DNA from: Oscillospiraceae bacterium | Lineage (GTDB): Bacteria; Bacillota; Clostridia; Oscillospirales; Oscillospiraceae | Direction: 5' to 3' | NCBI GenBank assembly: GCA_016297855.1 | Contig: JAEDFW010000036.1 | Location: forward strand, 1 to 15,407 | Length of the DNA: 15,407 nt | Shown here: one piece after another, positions 15,319 to 15,407 of the stretch | Position numbering within the stretch: the first letter of the stretch is position 1 | How the letters are laid out: every line of letters starts with the position of its first letter | Position numbers and translations under genes: made by a program | The notes under the pieces: generated by a model | Told to the model about the DNA's origin: nothing | Databases searched by the model: none | The model's input: the letters and a program-made list of their open reading frames with translations, nothing else

Positions 15319-15355
15319 AAAAAACGCGCCGCTCTTTTCGCCGGAAAAGAGCGGC
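15319..15355 (-). terminator. Terminator or attenuator upstream of the SDR gene
   Basis: GCCGCTCTTTTC (15328-15339) and GAAAAGAGCGGC (15344-15355) form a perfect 12-bp stem with a GCCG loop. On the minus strand TTTTTT (15319-15324) and a second T-run follow. It should end transcription from the gene entering from the right. Because the SDR start codon is only 30 nt further, it could also act as a leader attenuator. Confidence 0.9.
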
Positions 15356-15366
15356 AGCAGGCGCAG

Positions 15367-15407
15367 TTATCTGCGGCGGGATTTGGTTTTACGGTCGTTA
15401 TACTGCT
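15367..15407 (-). CDS. C-terminal end of an unidentified gene (partial)
   Basis: On the minus strand a frame entering from outside ends at TAA (15367-15369) after QYNDRKTKSRRR. A strong terminator starts 11 nt later, which fits the end of a real gene. The basic tail suggests a nucleic-acid-binding or ribosome-associated protein, but twelve residues are too few for a name. Confidence 0.45.
   Translation of the reverse strand, partial: QYNDRKTKSRRR

Overview
The window looks like chromosomal DNA of a GC-rich member of the Clostridia (Bacillota), probably of the Oscillospirales type. The basis is a WalR/WalK two-component system with YycH/YycI-like partners, a murA neighbourhood with a SpoIIQ-like M23 peptidase, strong AGGAGG-type ribosome binding sites, and sigma-A-like promoters. 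This placement is inferred from gene content and was not checked by a database search. Most of the window is ordinary core genome. The accessory-looking parts are one phage-tail-like gene and one structured intergenic element.

Layout from left to right. (1) The 3' end of a MOFRL-type glycerate 2-kinase gene (+) meets a convergent two-gene ABC exporter operon (-) at a perfect 36-nt palindromic terminator. The two exporter genes overlap by ATGA. The first-transcribed subunit has a degenerate ATPase site and the second a canonical one, which is the pattern of a heterodimeric exporter. (2) A divergent control region (about 4023-4394) carries back-to-back promoters for the exporter operon and for murA. 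(3) murA (+) ends at a strong terminator. About 360 nt of structured intergenic DNA follow, then a small two-CBS-domain protein and a membrane-anchored M23/SpoIIQ-like peptidase (both +). (4) A bidirectional terminator separates these from a five-gene leftward operon. Its transcription order is RsmF-like rRNA methyltransferase, walR, walK, a YycH-like and a YycI-like membrane protein, driven by a good promoter near 13446-13474. A strong hairpin lies between the last two genes. (5) Further right, all on the minus strand and each bounded by a terminator, are a 319-codon protein with a phage-tail-like N-terminus and a low-GC central insert, an SDR-family reductase, and the last codons of a gene that enters from outside.

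Functionally the window is rich in cell-envelope genes. MurA makes the first committed peptidoglycan precursor, WalRK with YycH/YycI normally tunes cell-wall hydrolases, and the M23 protein is a wall hydrolase or sporulation-channel homologue. I found no CRISPR array, tRNA, rRNA, transposase or integrase. No wholly new system stands out. The best second-look items are the mosaic phage-tail-like gene, the structured element downstream of murA, the hairpin inside the wal operon, and the terminator placed directly in front of the SDR gene.
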